NCBI GenBank assembly: GCA_002494495.1
Contig: DACB01000001.1
Coordinates: 106,149-170,148 of the forward strand
Source: Methanobacterium sp. UBA294
Lineage (GTDB): Archaea > Methanobacteriota > Methanobacteria > Methanobacteriales > Methanobacteriaceae
Length of the DNA: 64,000 nt
Direction of reading: 5' to 3'
Shown: in pieces, positions 60,967 through 64,000 of the stretch
Layout: each line of letters starts with the position of its first letter
How positions within the stretch are numbered: the stretch's first letter is position 1
Translations under genes and position numbers: made by a program
The notes under the pieces: model-generated
The model's database searches: none
What the model was told of the DNA's origin: nothing
What the model saw: the letters and a program-made list of their open reading frames with translations, nothing else

Positions 60967-62358
60967 ATGGAAACCAACCAAATAAACAAAACAACAGTCC
61001 TTTTAGTAGCTACACTGGCGGCATTTGTAACACCCTTCATGGGAAGCGCTGTAAATGTTGCCATACCCGCCATATCCAGTGAATTTGCAGCCACTGCAAT
61101 CATGATTAGCTGGATACCCACAGCATATTTACTGGCTTCAGCCATGTTCTCCATACCCCTGGGAAGGATAGCCGATATCTACGGTCTGAAGAGGATATTT
61201 GTCTACGGGATTATTTTATTCACATTAGCTTCCCTTGGAGCTGCACTAACCCCATTGGTGGAGTTACTCATAGCTGCGCGTATGTTCCAGGGTATTGGTG
61301 CTTCCATGATATTTGTAACTGGTCTGGCTCTCATCACCCACGCTTTTCCTGCGACAGAAAGGGGTAAAGCCATAGGCATAAACATCACCGTAGTATACAT
61401 TGGATTGGTTCTTGGACCGGTGCTGGGCGGGCTGATAATCCAGTATCTGGGATGGAGAAGTCTTTTCTTTCTCATGCTGCCTTTGGGTGTCCTGATGTTT
61501 CTGCTTACAGTCTGGAAGATGAGGGGAGTTGAATGGGCAGACTGTAATGAGGAGAAGTTTGATGTGACTGGTTCTGTTATCTACAGCCTATCCCTGCTGC
61601 TGGTGTTGACTGGTTTCTCTCAGATAAGTGAGTTAATGGGTCAGATAATGGTGATTGGGGGAATTTTATTCCTAATCCTATTCATTTACCTGCAATTGAA
61701 GGTGGAACACCCTGTCCTGGAGATTCGACTCTTTCTGGAAAACCGGACCTTCGCCTTCTCCAACCTGGCTACTTTAATCAGCTTCATAGGCACCTTTGCA
61801 GTGGTCTACCTTTTAAGCTTGTACCTGCAGTACATCCGTGGACTCAACCCCCAGGACACTGGATTGGTACTAGCCACCTCCACAGTGTGTATGGCCCTGG
61901 TATCGCCCATAGCAGGGAGGCTTTCTGACAAGTATAACCCGAGAATACTGGCATCAATAGGAATGGTTTTCACAACACTGGGGCTTTTTATATTCACCTT
62001 CCTGGACAACCACACCCCCTTCTCCCTGATTATCCTGGGAATGGTCATCATGGGTTTCGGTTCCGGAATATTCGCTTCACCCAACACCAACGCCATAATG
62101 GGGTCGGTGAAGAAGAAGTTCTTTGGTGTTGCCTCAGCTACAGTGAGCACCATGCGGTTAGTTGGCCAGACCCTGAGTATGGGTATGGTGCTGTTTATTT
62201 TCAGTATCTATATAGGGGCGGTGCAGATAGCCCCATCTAACTACCCCATGCTTTTAACCAGTGTCCAGGTGACATTTATAATAGCTACTATATTCTGTTT
62301 TATAGCTATATTCGCTTCACTGGCCGGCGTAAATAAAGAAGAAAAGGGTTCTGGTTAA
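60967..62358 (+). CDS. MFS transporter, DHA2-type exporter
   Basis: A 463-residue permease with 12-14 helices. Motif A is G-R-I-A-D-I-Y-G-L-K-R, motif C is G-P-V-L-G-G-L, and the early segment A-V-N-V-A-I-P-A-I-S matches the drug-exporter group. The long second half (V-L-A-T-S-T-V, F-G-S-G-I-F-A-S-P-N) fits DHA2. GAGGAT site precedes the ATG. A relative is at 40330-41943; the two differ clearly, so they are paralogues with separate roles. Confidence 0.92.
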   Translation: METNQINKTTVLLVATLAAFVTPFMGSAVNVAIPAISSEFAATAIMISWIPTAYLLASAMFSIPLGRIADIYGLKRIFVYGIILFTLASLGAALTPLVELLIAARMFQGIGASMIFVTGLALITHAFPATERGKAIGINITVVYIGLVLGPVLGGLIIQYLGWRSLFFLMLPLGVLMFLLTVWKMRGVEWADCNEEKFDVTGSVIYSLSLLLVLTGFSQISELMGQIMVIGGILFLILFIYLQLKVEHPVLEIRLFLENRTFAFSNLATLISFIGTFAVVYLLSLYLQYIRGLNPQDTGLVLATSTVCMALVSPIAGRLSDKYNPRILASIGMVFTTLGLFIFTFLDNHTPFSLIILGMVIMGFGSGIFASPNTNAIMGSVKKKFFGVASATVSTMRLVGQTLSMGMVLFIFSIYIGAVQIAPSNYPMLLTSVQVTFIIATIFCFIAIFASLAGVNKEEKGSG

Positions 62359-62516
62359 ATGGAGTATAAAATACACTGTTAATATGTTTATGTATTCCCC
62401 ATATTCCCCCATTATTATTGATTTTTTTTAATAATCGTGAAACTTTAATTTGAGTGTAAAGACACAACTCTTGTTATACTAGATAATTCTATAATTAAAA
62501 ATCATCAAGTTAATTC

Positions 62517-62554
62517 GCAAAATATTAATCCACAAGCAAAATATTAATCCACAA
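62517..62554. repeat. 2 x 19-bp perfect tandem repeat
   Basis: GCAAAATATTAATCCACAA at 62517-62535 and 62536-62554, identical. It lies between the MFS stop and the next gene, close to the latter's promoter. Same 19-bp period as the 48359 and 39863 repeats, with a different sequence. Confidence 0.9.
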
Positions 62555-62606
62555 TATATGAATAGGATAAAATTTACACATAATCATAGACTATAACGGT
62601 GTTGAG

Positions 62607-63806
62607 ATGGCAGTGATACTTATTATTGTAAGCAGCAGGACACAGGTTGAAATGTTCCGGTGCATAGATAACGAGTTGAAAGATTTTAAGGTTAAATTCG
62701 TTAATATCGAGATCGAGGAAAAGGATGCCATCGAGGAACTGCTCACCAGTTATGGGTACGAATTTAAAACTATAGGCAGGGTTAATTCAGATTCAGCATA
62801 CTCAGTTTTAAAAGAAGAAAAACCCGCCATAATCATCACTGGAAACGACCAGATATTCATGGACATCCTGCTTATAGATGCAGCCAACCAATTAAACATA
62901 CCATCACTGACAGTACAGGATGGGGTGCTAACTCTCCGGAAACGCAAGGATTACATGAAAAAGGGTTGGAGATATTATCTGGGACTTCCACTGAAGTTTG
63001 TAAACTTCTTCTTCATCAGGAGGATACCCCTCCGTTACATTCTGGACCTGTTAACCTTCGGGTTGAAACATGAAATCCAACCATACGGCCATGGAAACTC
63101 CACTAAAATCGCAGTCTTTGGGGAATCAGTACGGGAAATGTTCATCAAAGAGGGCATCTCACCAGATAAGGTGGTGGTAACCGGGAACCCCAAGTTCGAC
63201 AAGCTCAAAGATTCGGTTAAGAAAAATTCAACTGGAAAACTAAATGAAAAATATAACATACCACCTGGTAAGAAGGTTTTCTCTGTCTTCACCCAGTACC
63301 TGGTAGAGCTGGGCTACTGGACATCATCCCAGAGAAGGGAATTTGTATCAGAGATTGCGGAATCCGTATTAAAATTAGAGAATGTCCACCTGATATTCAA
63401 GATCCACCCCATCTATGAGAAGAAGGAAGACTACCAGGAAATCCTAAGCAAATACAACCTATCCTACGATATATTCAAGTTCGAACCATCAGAGGAAATC
63501 ATGAACATATCAGATGTGGTTATGGCTGTGTTTTCAACCATAGCACTGGAGGCAATGGTACTGGGTAAAACCACAGTGATACTAAACCTATTTAAGAATG
63601 AAGAGCCTCGGTTCTACAGGGACAGCGGAGCCATCTACATTGAAGATAAAGGGGAACTCCTGCCCAAACTCAGGAAGCTTAACCAGGGAGAAACACCAGA
63701 CACAGAGAAGGTTACCGAATTTGTGTATGGACAGACCTATATGATTGATGGGAAATCATCCCAGAGAATTGCTGATTTAATTTTAAAGATGATGGACGAG
63801 AAATAG
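62607..63806 (+). CDS. GT-B-fold glycosyl/glycerophosphate-transferase-like protein
   Basis: A 399-residue cytosolic enzyme. The N-terminal domain begins with a Rossmann strand (V-I-L-I-I-V-S-S-R) and has I-I-I-T-G-N-D-Q and V-Q-D-G; the second domain has V-T-G-N-P-K-F-D, I-F-K-I-H-P-I-Y and S-D-V-V-M-A-V-F-S-T-I-A-L-E-A, as in CDP-glycerol glycerophosphotransferases and related polysaccharide-surface enzymes. Probably acts on a nucleotide-activated surface polymer precursor. GGTGTTGAG precedes the ATG. Confidence 0.82.
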   Translation: MAVILIIVSSRTQVEMFRCIDNELKDFKVKFVNIEIEEKDAIEELLTSYGYEFKTIGRVNSDSAYSVLKEEKPAIIITGNDQIFMDILLIDAANQLNIPSLTVQDGVLTLRKRKDYMKKGWRYYLGLPLKFVNFFFIRRIPLRYILDLLTFGLKHEIQPYGHGNSTKIAVFGESVREMFIKEGISPDKVVVTGNPKFDKLKDSVKKNSTGKLNEKYNIPPGKKVFSVFTQYLVELGYWTSSQRREFVSEIAESVLKLENVHLIFKIHPIYEKKEDYQEILSKYNLSYDIFKFEPSEEIMNISDVVMAVFSTIALEAMVLGKTTVILNLFKNEEPRFYRDSGAIYIEDKGELLPKLRKLNQGETPDTEKVTEFVYGQTYMIDGKSSQRIADLILKMMDEK

Positions 63807-63853
63807 CTGTATTTACTTGGATGAGAAATAGATGCACTGTGGATGAGAAATAG
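63794..63853. repeat. three copies of GGAYGAGAAATAG
   Basis: The last codons of the glycosyltransferase-like gene (GGACGAGAAATAG, 63794-63806) recur as GGATGAGAAATAG at 63819 and 63841, spaced 25 and 22 bp. It appears to have expanded from the end of the coding sequence into the 3' space. Confidence 0.75.
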
Positions 63854-64000
63854 GGGCAGTTACTGGTTGTATTGAACTTGTATCTTTTTGGGGCTTAATT
63901 TTTCTATTTTAATTAGATTACCAACACAATCAACCACATAACAAGCATCGTATGTGTTTAGCACCCACATGTATCATGGGAATTTAGTGGCACCTATTTA
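63854..64000. other. right window edge, no gene seen
   Basis: 147 bp following the repeat. No start codon with a ribosome-binding site or recognisable coding frame is visible; any downstream gene lies outside the window. Confidence 0.4.

Overview
The window looks like a chromosomal stretch of a mesophilic, AT-rich methanogenic archaeon of the order Methanobacteriales, most likely Methanobacterium. The grounds are: archaeal TATA-type promoters and leaderless starts mixed with GGTGAT/GGAGG ribosome-binding sites and frequent TTG/GTG starts; an F420H2:NADP oxidoreductase; a single-TRAM-domain protein; an L-aspartate dehydrogenase; DUF2769; many zinc-ribbon membrane proteins; and an NADP-type secondary alcohol dehydrogenase like that of propanol-oxidising Methanobacterium strains. 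No methanogenesis operon, rRNA or CRISPR array lies in the window. The assignment is an inference from gene content.

Layout. 1-3 kb: a HEAT-repeat protein cut by the window edge, a CPBP membrane protease and two small unknown genes. 3.3-11.5 kb: a large clade-II catalase, a TRAM protein, overlapping polyphosphate kinase and exopolyphosphatase genes, and a phospholipase-D-like protein. 12-13.2 kb: a His/Met-rich coiled-coil protein and a MarR regulator with a perfect palindrome upstream. 13.9-23 kb: an island of zinc-ribbon proteins (PsbP-like, M48 protease, TM2, DnaJ-HEAT and others), several broken or truncated. It is interleaved with an HD/OB nuclease-like protein, an ADP-ribosylglycohydrolase and a phosphatase led by a CopG-like regulator, and is followed by tRNA-Leu(CAA). 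23-26.7 kb: small redox and stress genes (nitroreductase, hemerythrin-like, ABM domain, TetR).

27-31 kb is the clearest metabolic module. A secondary alcohol dehydrogenase with NADP-binding residues, a frameshifted SDR and the F420H2:NADP oxidoreductase lie in a row. Together they could feed electrons from alcohols such as 2-propanol through NADPH to F420. The first two genes share a roughly 30-bp promoter motif. L-aspartate dehydrogenase follows. 31-40 kb holds a corA remnant, a secreted anchor-type protein, an E2-like acyltransferase lacking its usual catalytic His next to an acyl-CoA synthetase, an orphan CARF-HTH regulator, a lipoprotein cluster, a broken ARPP-1-domain gene and a secreted zinc phospholipase-C-like protein. 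40-50 kb holds two transporters, a UbiA prenyltransferase, rubredoxin, glutamate decarboxylase and an Fe-S aldo/keto reductase. 50-64 kb holds a C39-like protein with its nucleophile replaced, a Ku-ligase pair (an archaeal end-joining system), a decayed IS5-type element, a multi-PAS histidine kinase, an acyltransferase, an MFS exporter and a CDP-glycerol-transferase-like enzyme.

Three themes run through the window. First, decay: at least eight broken or truncated genes, some with one apparent indel. Second, short tandem repeats just outside gene ends, three of them with a 19-bp period. Third, regulatory palindromes and one well-folded intergenic RNA candidate at 39954-40064. The most unusual items are the Ku-ligase pair, the folded RNA candidate, the shared promoter motif of the alcohol module, and the single-gene segment at 16.06-16.56 kb flanked by two truncated genes.
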